DNA of 64,000 bases from Microbacterium sp. RURRCA19A (GCF_900156455.1 NZ_FTNQ01000002.1:891660-955659); one strand, 5' to 3'; positions 44,868 through 54,283 are shown, counted from the stretch's first letter. Made by a program: numbers and translations. Notes: generated by a model from the sequence alone, not told the origin.

Positions 44868-45926
44868 TCAGGCCGCGACGGCGGCGCTCTCCGCCACCAG
44901 CTCCAACGTCTGCGCGCGTCCGCCCGCGGCGTCCAGCGCTTCGCCGTCGTACGCGCCCGCGACGGGAGAGAGCATGATCTCGTCGACGTCGTACCGGGCC
45001 GCGAACTCGGCCAGCTGTGCGCGCACATCGTCGCCGGTGCCGACGAACCACTTCTGGCGGCTGGATGCCATCAGCGACTGCGCCATCGCATCGAACGGGT
45101 CGGCCTTCGCCTGCTCGACCGTCTCGAGCGGCACGAGCGGGCGGTTGGTCCGCAGACGCGCCATCATCCGCAGCTGCGGCAGCGCGCGCTCCTCGGCCTC
45201 CTCGGCGGTGGGGGCGGCGACGACGTTCGCCGTGACGAACGTCCGCGGGCCGTCGCCGGACTCGTTCGGCTGGAACTGGTCGCGGTACAGACGCAGCGCG
45301 TGCTCGAGGCCCTCGCCGGCGAAGTGGTTGGCGAAGACGTAGGGGAGCCCGTACGACGCGGCCAGTTGCGCCGAGTAGTCGCTCGAACCGAGCAGCCACA
45401 CCTGCGGCATCCCGGATGCCAGCGGTGTCGCCTTCACCTGGTACTCGGTGCCGGAGGTGAATCGCACCGTCGCGCCCTCGGGCGAGGTGAGCGCGAGGAT
45501 GTCGGTCACGTGATCGGGGAAGCGCGACACGTCGCTCGTGGCGCCCGACCGGTGCAGCAGCTGCGTGATCACGGGGTCGCTGCCCGGGGCCCGCCCGATA
45601 CCCAGGTCGATGCGGCCCGGGGCGAGGGCCTCGAGGGCGGCGAACTGCTCGGCCACGATGAGGGGCGAGTGGTTGGGCAGCATCACCCCGCCCGACCCGA
45701 CGCGGATGCGGGCGGTGCGCGCGGCGGCCGCGGCGATCAGGACCGGCGGTGCGGTCGAGGCGACCGCCGGCATGTTGTGGTGCTCGGCGAACCAGTAGCG
45801 GCGGTAGCCGAGACGGTCGGCACGTTCGACCAGATCGAGAGATGCGGCGACGGCCTGCGCGCTGGTTTGGCCCGCGCGCACGGGCACGAGGTCGAGAACG
45901 GAGAGGGAGGGGATCGCGACGTTCAC
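44868..45926 (-). CDS. LLM class flavin-dependent oxidoreductase
   Basis: 352 aa luciferase-like monooxygenase of the FMN-type subgroup (alkanal monooxygenase-like). Signature parts are LDLVPVRAGQTSAQAVAASLDLVERADRLGYRRYWFAEHHNMPAVASTAPPVLIAAAAART, RIRVGSGGVMLPNHSPLIVAEQFAAL and PQVWLLGSSDYSAQLAASYGLPYVFA. It is distinct from the F420-type member at 12498. I take the GTG at 45926 (MNVAIPSLSVLDLVPV); an upstream ATG at 45980 gives an Arg-rich extension that is unlikely. The substrate is unknown. Confidence 0.9.
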   Translation of the reverse strand: MNVAIPSLSVLDLVPVRAGQTSAQAVAASLDLVERADRLGYRRYWFAEHHNMPAVASTAPPVLIAAAAARTARIRVGSGGVMLPNHSPLIVAEQFAALEALAPGRIDLGIGRAPGSDPVITQLLHRSGATSDVSRFPDHVTDILALTSPEGATVRFTSGTEYQVKATPLASGMPQVWLLGSSDYSAQLAASYGLPYVFANHFAGEGLEHALRLYRDQFQPNESGDGPRTFVTANVVAAPTAEEAEERALPQLRMMARLRTNRPLVPLETVEQAKADPFDAMAQSLMASSRQKWFVGTGDDVRAQLAEFAARYDVDEIMLSPVAGAYDGEALDAAGGRAQTLELVAESAAVAA

Positions 45927-46021
45927 CCCGGAGACAACCCGGCGGCGGCCGGGGGTATTCCGGTGGCGGGGATACCGCAACCCCCTCGGCGGGGGGAACC
46001 GACCGACCTACCGTCGCCCGC

Positions 46022-46300
46022 ATGAACGGGGGCAAGACCATGATCCGCACACAGATGGCCGTCGACGACGCGGTCTTCGCGTTGGCGCAGGGACAGGACA
46101 TCGAGACGCTCAAGGCGAGGATCGAGAGCGCCGTCGACCGCGGCGGTCGGTTCGAGTCGTTCGTCGTCGTGGGCGACAGGGAGGTGAGCGTGCTGTTCTC
46201 GCCGCACACGTCCGTGGTGTTCTCGGTCGAGACCGTCGCCGTCGACGAGCGTGACGACGGCACCGCCGACCTCCCATACGGCGGTTTCTTCGACGAGTGA
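46022..46300 (+). CDS. Small uncharacterised protein
   Basis: 92 aa, no recognised domain. It begins MNGGKTMIRTQMAVDDAVFALAQGQDIETLKARIESAV and ends with an acidic tail. Alternating hydrophobic stretches (FESFVVVGDREVSVLFSPHTSVVFSVETVAV) suggest a small alpha/beta protein with no signal or membrane segment. TACCGT at 46009-46014 lies 7 nt before the ATG, with no Shine-Dalgarno, in the leaderless pattern. It is codirectional with the Asp23 gene 124 bp downstream. The strict codon bias and promoter support a real gene. I do not know its function. Confidence 0.7.
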   Translation: MNGGKTMIRTQMAVDDAVFALAQGQDIETLKARIESAVDRGGRFESFVVVGDREVSVLFSPHTSVVFSVETVAVDERDDGTADLPYGGFFDE

Positions 46301-46423
46301 CGCCGGCGCCCCCGGACGCTCAGGGTTCTCTCAGCCGATCCGCCGTGACGAACCCCCGCCCGAGCGCGTCTCCACTGTGACTTCGCGGAACACAGGGTTC
46401 CGCACTCACGGAAGGAAAGCGCA

Positions 46424-46849
46424 ATGGCTGAGAACACCACCGCCACCACCCCCGCCACGGCCACGAAGAACGGCGGCTCGACCGTCATCGTGGATGCCGT
46501 CGTCGCCAAGGTCGCCGGTATCGCCGCGGCCGAGGTCCCCGGTGTCCACGCCCTCGGCGGCGGTGCGGCTCGCGTCATCGGCAACATCCGTCAGGCCGTC
46601 GGTGCGAAGGACTACGCCCAGGGCGTGAGCGTCGAGGTGGGCGAGACCGAGGTCGCCGCCGACATCGCGATCCAGGTCGACTACCCCGAGCAGCTGCAGC
46701 GCGTGGCCTCGAACGTCCGTGCCGCCGTGCACCAGGCGATCACCGAGCTCGTCGGCATGAAGGTCGCCGAGATCAACGTGACCGTGGTCGACGTCTTCAT
46801 CCCGGGCGACGACGACGAGGACGAGGTCGCCGAGACCCGCGTCAACTGA
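46424..46849 (+). CDS. Asp23/Gls24 family envelope stress protein
   Basis: 141 aa. The Asp23 core is seen as VIVDAVVAKVAGIAAAEVPGVHALGGGAARVIGNIRQ and VSVEVGETEVAADIAIQVDYPEQLQRVASNVRAAVHQAITELVGMKVAEINVTVVDVFI. Family members associate with the membrane surface and are induced by envelope or alkaline stress. No membrane helix is present. The ribosome binding site AAGGAAAG is well placed. A strong tetraloop terminator follows 10 bp after the stop, so it is transcribed as a short, probably abundant mRNA. Confidence 0.93.
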   Translation: MAENTTATTPATATKNGGSTVIVDAVVAKVAGIAAAEVPGVHALGGGAARVIGNIRQAVGAKDYAQGVSVEVGETEVAADIAIQVDYPEQLQRVASNVRAAVHQAITELVGMKVAEINVTVVDVFIPGDDDEDEVAETRVN

Positions 46850-46859
46850 CGACTCCGTG

Positions 46860-46893
46860 GAAAGGGGCGTCGGCTTCGGCCGGCGCCCCTTTC
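46860..46893 (+). terminator. Terminator of the Asp23 gene
   Basis: GAAAGGGGCGTCGGC (46860-46874), UUCG tetraloop, GCCGGCGCCCCTTTC (46879-46893): a 15-bp stem with one G-U pair. Confidence 0.9.
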
Positions 46894-46912
46894 GCGTGCC
46901 CGCCGGGCGGCG

Positions 46913-47704
46913 TCAGCGCATCGCGAGTTCGGCGCGGAAGTAGTCGTCGGCCACCCGACGGACCTCGACCGGGTCCTTCTCGGGCGGTGCGTCCTCGAAC
47001 CGCCCGGCCCACTCCAACTGCCGGGCGACGAATCGTTCCAGGACGTCGGGCGGCGAACCGGCGCCCAACTCCCGGGTCCGCGACTTGACCGCGATGAGTT
47101 CGTCGGCGGCGCGGCGCACCGCGTCGTCCACGTCGCCCTCGGCGAGCAGACGCGGAAGGTCCATCGGAGGGAGCACCGCGCCGGGATGCGATTCCAGCCA
47201 TCGGAGGGCCGCCGCCGGGCGCAGAACGTAGAAGAACCGCTTCAGGGTCGCGGTGCCCGTCTTCTGCCGGCGCGCGACGTGCAGATAGTGGCGTCCGACA
47301 GCGGCTCGCTCCGCCGTGGCGTCCGCCAGGGCGAGCAGCCGGTCGCGGAAGGCGGCATCGCCGGTATAGACGATGGGAGAGCGCAGCCACTCGATCGCCG
47401 TGGCGTTGCCTTTGACGAGGAGGCGGACGGTCTTGGCGAGATCCCATCCGTTGACGTCGTAGATTTCGTCGAGCGGAGTTTCGATGACCTCGCGCGTCGG
47501 CCACAGCGACAGGTACGACTCCGGGCTCCGGACGAACACGAACCGGCAGTCGTAGTCGCTGTCGGGCGAAGGGAAACCCCAGGCCCGGCTTCCGCTCTCG
47601 ATCGCCCAGGGGATGCGCACGTCGTGCGCGGTCGACACCGAGACGAGCCGGCGGTCGATTTCGTCGACGATCAGCGGATCGAGGGACGGCGGAACGGCGC
47701 GCAT
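46913..47704 (-). CDS. Predicted nucleotidyltransferase (COG3541/YcgL type)
   Basis: 263 aa. The N-terminal part carries WAIESGSRAWGFPSPDSDYDCRFVFVRSPESYLSLW, a nucleotidyltransferase-like GSxxxG...D(S/Y)D pattern, followed by KTVRLLVKGNATAIEWLRSPIVY and RRQKTGTATLKRFFYVLRPAAALRWLE, all typical of this poorly understood family. Related proteins include phage and plasmid nucleotidyltransferases. The ATG at 47704 begins MRAVPPSLDPL. It is on the same strand as photolyase, 23 bp downstream of its stop, so they may be cotranscribed. The reaction is not known. Confidence 0.85.
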   Translation of the reverse strand: MRAVPPSLDPLIVDEIDRRLVSVSTAHDVRIPWAIESGSRAWGFPSPDSDYDCRFVFVRSPESYLSLWPTREVIETPLDEIYDVNGWDLAKTVRLLVKGNATAIEWLRSPIVYTGDAAFRDRLLALADATAERAAVGRHYLHVARRQKTGTATLKRFFYVLRPAAALRWLESHPGAVLPPMDLPRLLAEGDVDDAVRRAADELIAVKSRTRELGAGSPPDVLERFVARQLEWAGRFEDAPPEKDPVEVRRVADDYFRAELAMR

Positions 47705-47727
47705 CGCACGACGATACCCCGGAGGGC

Positions 47728-49098
47728 TCAGCCGCCGTGCCGCACCTTGTCGTACGCGTCGAGCGCTCGCTGACGCGTCTGCTTCAGGTCGACCATCGGC
47801 GTCGGCGCCCCGCCGTCGAGGTGCTCGGGCGCCCACTGCCGGATGTACTCGTCGTGCGGGTCGAACTTCTCGCGCTGCGTCTCCGGGTTGAACACGCGGA
47901 AGTAGGGAGCGGCATCCGCCCCCGATCCCGCGACCCACTGCCAATTGAACGGGTTGCTCGCGGCATCCGCGTCGACGAGGCAGTCCCAGAACCACTGTTC
48001 GCCGTGGCGCCAGTCGATGAGGAGGTTCTTGGTGAGGAAGGATGCCGTGACCATGCGCACGCGGTTGTGCATGACCCCGGTGTGCCAGAGCTGCTTCATC
48101 CCGGCATCCACGACCGCGATCCCGGTCTCCCCGCGCTGCCAGGTCTCCAGGTGCGCACGGTTCAGCCGCGGCCAGGGGAATGCGTCGTACTGCGCGCGCC
48201 AGTTCTTCGTCGCGAGATCGGGGGAGTGGAACAGGATGTGCCACGCGAACTCGCGCCAGACGACCTCGGACAGGAAGCCGGTGGCCGATTCGGCGTGCTT
48301 CCCGGAGCCCCGGTGCTCGAGCGTGGCGTGCCACACCTGGTAGGGGCTGATCTCGCCCCAGCGCAGTCGCGGCGACAGGTTCGAGGTGGCGCCGCCCGCG
48401 AACGCGTCACGCGAGAACGCGTAGTCGCCGAGGTCGTCGTCGAGGAACTCCCGCAGGCGCGCGAGGGCGGCGGGCTCGCCCGGCTCCCACGTCTCTCGCA
48501 GGCCCCCGGCCCAGTCCGGCTTCGTGGGCAGCAGGTTCCACGTGTCCAGGTCGTCCGAGGCGGGCGCCTTGGACGGGCCCGGGATCTTCCGCGCCTCGGG
48601 CAGCGGTGCGCGGGGCGACGGCATCTTCTCCACCGCCCGACGGAACGGCGTGTAGACGCCGTACGGCTTGTCCGCGCCCGTGCGCACGGTCCAGGGTTCG
48701 AACAGCAGGTTCGCCGCGAACGAGGCGACCGTCACGTCGTCGCCGCGCAGCTTCTCCTTGATCCCCGCGTCGGTCTCGCGCTCGGCCCCGCCATAGCGCC
48801 GGTTCCAGAACACCGCCCCTGCCCCGGTCTCCTCGACCACGGCGGGCACGACGTCGGCCGCGCGTCCCCGGCGCAGCACGAGGCTGGATCCCCGCTTCTC
48901 GAGGCGCTCGGCGACGGATGCCAGCGAGTGGTGCAGCCACCATCGCGCCGCCCCGCCGATCGGGCGCACGCCGTCGGACTCCTCGTCCAGCACGTACAGC
49001 GCGATCACCGGCTCCCCGCGGTCGAGCGCCGCGCGCAGCGCCGGGTGATCGGTCAGTCGCAGGTCGTCACGGAACCAGACGAGGGACGGAGAAGCCAT
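47728..49098 (-). CDS. phrB: Deoxyribodipyrimidine photolyase
   Basis: 456 aa cryptochrome/photolyase that repairs UV-induced pyrimidine dimers with light. The N-terminal antenna domain opens SLVWFRDDLRLTDHPALRAAL. The FAD-binding region shows SPRLRWGEISPYQVWHATLEHRG, FLSEVVWREFAWHILFHSPDLATKNWRAQYDAFPW, TGIAVVDAGMKQLWHTGVMHNRVRMVTASFLTKNLLIDWRHGEQWFWDCLVDADAASNPFNWQWVAGSG. Class I CPD photolyase is most likely. The ATG at 49098 is clear. A long palindrome lies upstream. Confidence 0.96.
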   Translation of the reverse strand: MASPSLVWFRDDLRLTDHPALRAALDRGEPVIALYVLDEESDGVRPIGGAARWWLHHSLASVAERLEKRGSSLVLRRGRAADVVPAVVEETGAGAVFWNRRYGGAERETDAGIKEKLRGDDVTVASFAANLLFEPWTVRTGADKPYGVYTPFRRAVEKMPSPRAPLPEARKIPGPSKAPASDDLDTWNLLPTKPDWAGGLRETWEPGEPAALARLREFLDDDLGDYAFSRDAFAGGATSNLSPRLRWGEISPYQVWHATLEHRGSGKHAESATGFLSEVVWREFAWHILFHSPDLATKNWRAQYDAFPWPRLNRAHLETWQRGETGIAVVDAGMKQLWHTGVMHNRVRMVTASFLTKNLLIDWRHGEQWFWDCLVDADAASNPFNWQWVAGSGADAAPYFRVFNPETQREKFDPHDEYIRQWAPEHLDGGAPTPMVDLKQTRQRALDAYDKVRHGG

Positions 49099-49196
49099 GC
49101 AGCGACGCTATCCAGCCTGCGGTTCGCGCTGCCGGGCTTGACAGTCCCGCGCGCGCCTCTCGTCCCGTCGTGCCCCGCGCTCGGGTGCCCGGGCCG

Positions 49197-49274
49197 CCAG
49201 ATCACGCGAAGTGGCCGAGATCACCCGACGTGACGCGCACCGTCGGGTGACCTCGGCCAGATCACGTGATCTGG
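49197..49274. repeat. 78-bp imperfect intergenic palindrome
   Basis: Arms of 34 bp (49197-49230 and 49241-49274) match at 30 positions, flanking a 10-nt centre. The right end contains the perfect palindrome CCAGATCACGTGATCTGG. The sequence differs from the 67-bp family at 15.1 and 33.4 kb, but the placement and design are similar. Confidence 0.85.
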
Positions 49275-49304
49275 ATGCCAGACGGGCACAGCACCGACGC
49301 GCGA

Positions 49305-50585
49305 CTACAGCGTGGACGTGTCGTGGCCGGCGGGGAGGTTCACCTGCAGGCCGCCCTCGATCACGCGGGCGTAGATGCGCGTCGCCTCGCCGAACTCGTC
49401 GCCGTCCAGCTCGATCGGCTGCGCGGGGGCCGTGGCCAGCTCGATGCCGGTGCCGCGCAGGTAGCGCACCGACGAGTCGCGGCGGCGCTCGAGCACCCGG
49501 CGCCCGGCACGGAACCGACGCAGCACCGAGTTGTCCCACCAGATCTTGCGCCAGACGCCCAGCCACCCGAGCGGACCCGTCGGCTGGATGACGGCGACGT
49601 CCAGGATGCCGTCGGCGATCGACGCGTCCGGGATCAGCGCGACGCCGCCGGGCAGCGCGCCGCAGTTGGCGAAGAGCACGCTCTGCACCTTGGCGGAGTG
49701 GAGGCGGTGCCCGTGCCCGTCCTGCTGGTACATGACGCGGAACGGTTTGGCGTTCACCAGGGAACGCGCGGCCCCGTCGACGTACGCCACCCAGCCCACG
49801 GACTTCTTCAGCTCGGGGCGGGTGTTCTGGATCATCGCGGCATCCAGGCCCATTCCGGCCATCACGACGAAGCCGTGCTCCTCGACGGTCCCGTCGGCGC
49901 GGCGGATCCGGGCGATCCCGGTGTCGGTCGCGTGCACCTTCCCGTCGAAGGTGGCGCGGATCATCGCGTCGGCGTCGTCGAGCGGCAGGTTGAGGTTGCG
50001 GGCGAGGAGGTTGCCGGTGCCGCTGGGGACGATCGTCAACGGGATGCCGGTCGAGGTCAGGGCCTCGGCGACGGCACGGACGGTGCCGTCGCCGCCGGCG
50101 ACGAGCACGGCATCCACATCCTCTTTGAGGGCGGCGCGGGTCGCGAGGTCGCCGAGATCGTCGACGGTCGTCTCGTAGAACAGGGGTTCGGCCCAGCCGG
50201 CCTCGGCGGAGAGCTCGCTCACGCGGGGGCGCAGGACCTCGGGGTCGACCTTCGTGGGGTTGTAGACGAGTGCCGCGCGCTTCTTGTCGGTGGGCTCGGC
50301 ATCCATCGGGGCGTCGTCGCCGTCGGGGGTGACGCGCACCGCCTCGCCGGAGGTGCCGTCGGACGTGTCGGAATCGACGTCCCCGGGCTCATGGATGACG
50401 TCGTCGGGCTCGGCCGCATCCTTCGGATCGGGGTCGTCCACCGCGACCGTGTCCGGCTCGTCCTCCGCGCGAAGGCTCGCCGCGTGGAAGTCCTCGCCCG
50501 AGCCCTCCGATGCCGCCCGGTCCTTCTCGGCCTCGGGGGAGAGGGGGGCGTCCGCGTCGTCGTGCGGTTCTTGAGGGTCGGCCAT
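49305..50585 (-). CDS. Diacylglycerol kinase-family lipid kinase with acidic N-terminal extension
   Basis: 426 aa. The kinase domain begins near residue 105 (RAALVYNPTKVDPEVLR), with the nucleotide loop VLVAGGDGTVRAVAEAL and IPLTIVPSGTGNLLARNLNLP, and the end PIELDGDEFGEATRIYARVIEGGLQVNLP. It probably phosphorylates diacylglycerol or a related lipid at the membrane. The first 100 residues are very acidic and likely disordered. On the minus strand TATGGT (50593-50598) lies 7 nt before the ATG at 50585, so I prefer this start as leaderless; an ATG at 50597 would overlap that hexamer. Confidence 0.9.
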   Translation of the reverse strand: MADPQEPHDDADAPLSPEAEKDRAASEGSGEDFHAASLRAEDEPDTVAVDDPDPKDAAEPDDVIHEPGDVDSDTSDGTSGEAVRVTPDGDDAPMDAEPTDKKRAALVYNPTKVDPEVLRPRVSELSAEAGWAEPLFYETTVDDLGDLATRAALKEDVDAVLVAGGDGTVRAVAEALTSTGIPLTIVPSGTGNLLARNLNLPLDDADAMIRATFDGKVHATDTGIARIRRADGTVEEHGFVVMAGMGLDAAMIQNTRPELKKSVGWVAYVDGAARSLVNAKPFRVMYQQDGHGHRLHSAKVQSVLFANCGALPGGVALIPDASIADGILDVAVIQPTGPLGWLGVWRKIWWDNSVLRRFRAGRRVLERRRDSSVRYLRGTGIELATAPAQPIELDGDEFGEATRIYARVIEGGLQVNLPAGHDTSTL

Positions 50586-50712
50586 GGCATCCACCATAGG
50601 ACCGCCCGCGCGCGCTTCCGTTCCCGCGGACGGGGGTTGACCGGGAGGCTACGGCGGGCATTGTTCAGGATGCCGCCCTCCGCCGTTCTCCGCGGGCGTC
50701 TAGCGTGCGCCC

Positions 50713-51864
50713 ATGACCCTGTTCGAGCAGCCGCCGCAGCGGTCGCGGCGGCCCGCCGAAGAGGAGCCGTTCGCCTCCCTCGCCCGGTCGCGCCGTCGCC
50801 GTCGGACCTTGGTGGTGTCGGGCGTCGTCACCGTGGTGCTGCTCGTGTCCACCGTCGCGGTGTTCGGCAGCGGCGCAGACCGTGCGCTGGTCGCCCAGGT
50901 CGGGGAATGGATGGGGCCGAGGGCCCTCGCCGCCGACATCTCGGCGGTCGCCGATCACGCATTCCTGACGGGCGAGGGGCGCGAACTGCTCACGCTCGTG
51001 GGTGCGACGTCGGCGCGGGGGCGTGAGCTGCAGCGCTCCTGCGGCGTGACCGACACCGCCGACGATCACGCGGTCGCCGGGTGCTACGGCCTCGCCGGCA
51101 TCCTCGTCTTCGTTCCGACGGATCCGCGCGTGGCCGATGCCGCGGTCACGACCCTCGCGCACGAACTCCTGCACGCGGCGTTCGACCGGCTCGGCTCGGG
51201 CGAGGTGTGGCACGTGCGCGATCTGCTGCACGATGCGATCGACCGGGTCGACGCCGATGACCCGGTCCGTCAGCAGATCGACTGGTCCGTCGGCGATCAC
51301 GAGGAGAACCGCGACACCGAGCTCTTCGCCTACCTGGGCTCGCAGGTGTGGCCGGAAGGCGGTTTCGCCCCCGAGCTCGAGGCGGTGTACGCACGCTACT
51401 TCACCGATCGTGCCGCGCTCGTCGAGGTGCACGATCGCGTGACCGCGGCTGTCGACGGGCTGATCTCCGACTACGAGCGGGCCGATGCGGAACTCCGGCA
51501 GGCGGTGACGGATGCCGCGACTCGACGCGCGCAGCTCGACGCCGACCGTGAGGTGTACGAGCGCGACCGCCTGCTCTACCAACAGGACGCCGACCGGTAC
51601 AACTCCCTCGCCCCCGCAGATCGGGCGCAGTGGGGACAGGACTGGACGGGGGCTGACGGCGTGCGGCGCAGCGGGACGTGGCAGGAGGCGCTCGCCGGGC
51701 GCCTCGCCGACCTCGACGCGCGCCACGCCGACCTCGATTCGCGTGTCGCCACCGTCGAGGCCGCGGACGCCGACGCTGCTGCACGCCGCGCGGCGATCGA
51801 CGGGCAGTACGCCGACGTGCTCGCGGTGACGAAGGCGCTCGACCCCGCGAGCGCCGGGTCGTGA
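50713..51864 (+). CDS. Membrane-anchored HExxH protein with C-terminal coiled coil
   Basis: 383 aa, no named family recognised. A basic cytoplasmic N-terminus leads to one membrane helix (about 34-52, LVVSGVVTVVLLVSTVAVF). The outer region carries ATTLAHELLHAAFDRLG, an HExxH zinc-site motif (HELLH), followed about 45 residues later by HEENRDTELFAYLGSQVW, whose Glu could be the third ligand. Two cysteines (QRSCGV, VAGCYG) may form a disulfide. The C-terminal 130 residues are an Arg/Asp/Ala-rich coiled coil. TAGCGT lies 6 nt before the ATG, a leaderless pattern. A surface metallopeptidase is plausible, not shown. serS follows 40 bp later. Confidence 0.78.
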   Translation: MTLFEQPPQRSRRPAEEEPFASLARSRRRRRTLVVSGVVTVVLLVSTVAVFGSGADRALVAQVGEWMGPRALAADISAVADHAFLTGEGRELLTLVGATSARGRELQRSCGVTDTADDHAVAGCYGLAGILVFVPTDPRVADAAVTTLAHELLHAAFDRLGSGEVWHVRDLLHDAIDRVDADDPVRQQIDWSVGDHEENRDTELFAYLGSQVWPEGGFAPELEAVYARYFTDRAALVEVHDRVTAAVDGLISDYERADAELRQAVTDAATRRAQLDADREVYERDRLLYQQDADRYNSLAPADRAQWGQDWTGADGVRRSGTWQEALAGRLADLDARHADLDSRVATVEAADADAAARRAAIDGQYADVLAVTKALDPASAGS

Positions 51865-51892
51865 CGCGGGAATGCGGGAGCGGAGCCGACCG

Positions 51893-51898
51893 TAGGAT
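51893..51898 (+). promoter_or_regulatory. -10 hexamer of serS (leaderless)
   Basis: TAGGAT ends 6 nt before the GTG start codon of serS. No ribosome binding site is present. Confidence 0.65.
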
Positions 51899-51904
51899 GG
51901 ACGC

Positions 51905-53173
51905 GTGATCGACCTGACTCTGCTGCGTGAAGATCCCGAACTGGTGAAGCGCTCCCAGATCGCGCGCGGGGAGTCGCCGGACTCCGTGGATGCCGCGATC
52001 GAGGCGGATCGCGCGCGTCGCGCCGCGATCACGGCTTTCGAGGAGCTGCGTGCGGCGCAGAACGCGCACGGCAAGAAGGTCGCGCAGGCGCCCAAGGAGG
52101 AGAAGGCCGCGCTGGTGGCCGAGGCCAAGGAGCTCAGCGAGAAGGTCAAGTCCGCGCAGCACGCGGTGACCGCGGCCGAAGAGGCCGCCGAGGCGGCGCT
52201 GGGCAAGATCGAGAACATCGTCATCGAGGGCGTGCCGGCCGGTGGCGAGGAGAACTTTGTCACCCTGCGCACGCACGGTGACGTCCCGACGTTCGACTTC
52301 GAGCCGCTCGACCACCTCGCCATCGGCGAGAAGCTCGGCGCGATCGACATGGAGCGCGGCACGAAGGTGTCGGGCAGTCGCTTCTACTTCCTCACCGGCA
52401 TCGGCGCGCGCCTCGAACTCGCGCTCATGACGCTCGCGCTCGACCGGGCGCTGCAGGCCGGCTTCACCCCGATGATCCCGCCGACGCTCGTGCGGCCCGA
52501 GGTCATGCGCGGCACCGGCTTCCTCGGCCAGCACGCCGACGAGGTCTACCACCTGCCCAAGGAAGACCTCTACCTCGTCGGCACGAGCGAGGTGCCTCTG
52601 GCCGGGTACCACATGGACGAGATCCTCGACCTCGAGCGCGGGGCGAAGCGCTACGCCGGCTGGTCGACCTGCTACCGCAGCGAGGCCGGGTCCTATGGGA
52701 AAGACACCCGCGGCATCATCCGTGTGCACCAGTTCAACAAGCTCGAGATGTTCGTCTACACCGACCCGGCGGATGCCGAGGCCGAGCACGACCGTCTCGT
52801 CGCGATGCAGGAGGGCATGCTGCAAGACCTGGGGCTCGCGTACCGCGTCATCGACGTCGCCGCCGGCGACCTCGGATCCAGCGCCGCGCGCAAGTTCGAC
52901 ATCGAGGCGTGGGTCCCCACGCAGGATGCCTACCGCGAGCTGACGAGTACCTCGAACTGCACCACCTACCAGGCGCGTCGCCTCGAGACGCGCTTCCGCC
53001 CGGCCGATGGCGGCAAGACGCAGCCCGTCGCGACGCTGAACGGCACGCTCGCCACCACCCGATGGATCGTCGCGCTGCTGGAGACCCACCAGCGCGCCGA
53101 CGGCTCGGTGACGATCCCCGAGGTGCTCCGGCCGTACCTCGGCGGGCTCGAGGTCATGGAGCCGATCGCGTGA
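51905..53173 (+). CDS. serS: Seryl-tRNA synthetase
   Basis: 422 aa class II synthetase. The N-terminal arm (about 1-105) is the long antiparallel coiled coil that grips the long variable arm of tRNA-Ser. Motif 2 is seen as [37 protein letters not shown] and motif 3 as [38 protein letters not shown]. The GTG start has TAGGAT 6 nt upstream, so translation is likely leaderless. The stop overlaps the HAD phosphatase start (GTGA). Two tRNA-Ser genes lie later in this window. Confidence 0.98.
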   Translation: MIDLTLLREDPELVKRSQIARGESPDSVDAAIEADRARRAAITAFEELRAAQNAHGKKVAQAPKEEKAALVAEAKELSEKVKSAQHAVTAAEEAAEAALGKIENIVIEGVPAGGEENFVTLRTHGDVPTFDFEPLDHLAIGEKLGAIDMERGTKVSGSRFYFLTGIGARLELALMTLALDRALQAGFTPMIPPTLVRPEVMRGTGFLGQHADEVYHLPKEDLYLVGTSEVPLAGYHMDEILDLERGAKRYAGWSTCYRSEAGSYGKDTRGIIRVHQFNKLEMFVYTDPADAEAEHDRLVAMQEGMLQDLGLAYRVIDVAAGDLGSSAARKFDIEAWVPTQDAYRELTSTSNCTTYQARRLETRFRPADGGKTQPVATLNGTLATTRWIVALLETHQRADGSVTIPEVLRPYLGGLEVMEPIA

Positions 53174-54069
53174 CCGACGAGGCCGCCCTTCCCCGGATCG
53201 GAGACGTCGACACGTCGCCGCAGGACGAGGCGGCCGAGGTCGTCGTCGACGTCGCCCGCACGGCCCCGGTCGGGCGCATGCTCATCGCGCTCGACATCGA
53301 CGGCACCGTCCTCCTCGAGGACGAGTCGCTCAGCCCCGGAGTCGTGGATGCCGTGCGCCACGCGCAGGACGCCGGGCATGAGGTCATGCTCGCCACCGGG
53401 CGCAGCTGGGACAGCACCCACACGGTCATGGGACGCCTCGGCATCCACCCCGAATATGCGGTGTGCTCGAACGGGGCCATCGTCATGCGGCGGATCGGTG
53501 GACCGGATGCCACCGACTACGAGCGCGCGCACGTCGAGACGTTCGACCCGACCGAGGTCCTGACGCTGCTGGGTGAGCATCTGCACGATGCGCACTTCCT
53601 CGTGGAGCTGCCCGACGGGCAGCGGCTGTTCACCGACTACCTCGACGACTGGAACCTGCAGGGCGCGAACAAGGTGGCCTTCGCCGAGTTGTCGCACCAG
53701 CCGGTGTGCCGCGTGGTCGTGGTCGCTCCCGAGAAGACCGACAAGGACTTCCTCCAGCTCGTCGAGCGCATCGGCCTCACCCAGGTGTCTTACGCGATCG
53801 GCTGGACCGCGTGGCTCGACATCGCGCCGCAGGGCGTGAACAAATCCACCTCCCTCGAGCTGGTGCGCGAGTGGCTCGGCATCCCTCCCGAGAACGTGCT
53901 CGTGATGGGCGACGGGCGCAACGACATCGAGATGATGCAGTGGGCGGTGTCGCACGGCGGCCGCGCCATCGCGATGCAGCAGGGTCCGGCCGAGGTGCAC
54001 GCCGCCGCCGGCGAGGTGGGTCTGTCGGTGTCGGACGGCGGCGTCGCCGCGGTGCTCCGCGCGCTGTAG
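53170..54069 (+). CDS. Cof-type HAD-IIB family phosphatase
   Basis: 299 aa. Motif I is [20 protein letters not shown], preceded by about 35 extra residues; the motif II threonine is in [16 protein letters not shown]; motif III lysine in [18 protein letters not shown]; motif IV in [27 protein letters not shown]. Such enzymes dephosphorylate small molecules such as sugar phosphates or FMN; the substrate here is unknown. It is translationally coupled to serS by a GTGA overlap, a common arrangement in Microbacteriaceae and relatives. Confidence 0.93.
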   Translation: MTDEAALPRIGDVDTSPQDEAAEVVVDVARTAPVGRMLIALDIDGTVLLEDESLSPGVVDAVRHAQDAGHEVMLATGRSWDSTHTVMGRLGIHPEYAVCSNGAIVMRRIGGPDATDYERAHVETFDPTEVLTLLGEHLHDAHFLVELPDGQRLFTDYLDDWNLQGANKVAFAELSHQPVCRVVVVAPEKTDKDFLQLVERIGLTQVSYAIGWTAWLDIAPQGVNKSTSLELVREWLGIPPENVLVMGDGRNDIEMMQWAVSHGGRAIAMQQGPAEVHAAAGEVGLSVSDGGVAAVLRAL

Positions 54070-54071
54070 GA

Positions 54072-54091
54072 CGTCTTCGTCAGAGAAGACG
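54072..54091 (+). terminator. Short hairpin after the HAD phosphatase gene
   Basis: CGTCTTC (54072-54078) and GAAGACG (54085-54091) pair across a 6-nt loop, 3 bp after the stop. The 190 bp up to the cohesin-like gene hold no clear motif beyond this. Confidence 0.5.
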
Positions 54092-54283
54092 GGATGGGTT
54101 CACAACGAATCCATACCCGGAGCATCGAACGCTCCCAGCGGCGCGCGATACGAGGGCGAAATCTGGCGCAACTTGTCGGACATGCTGGGCTGAAAGGGTC
54201 GGGGCACCCCCGTCGACCGCTCCGGCCACCACCCCGGCTCGCGCGGTCGTCATCGCCCCCTCCCCGAGGAGCTTCGCCACCGC

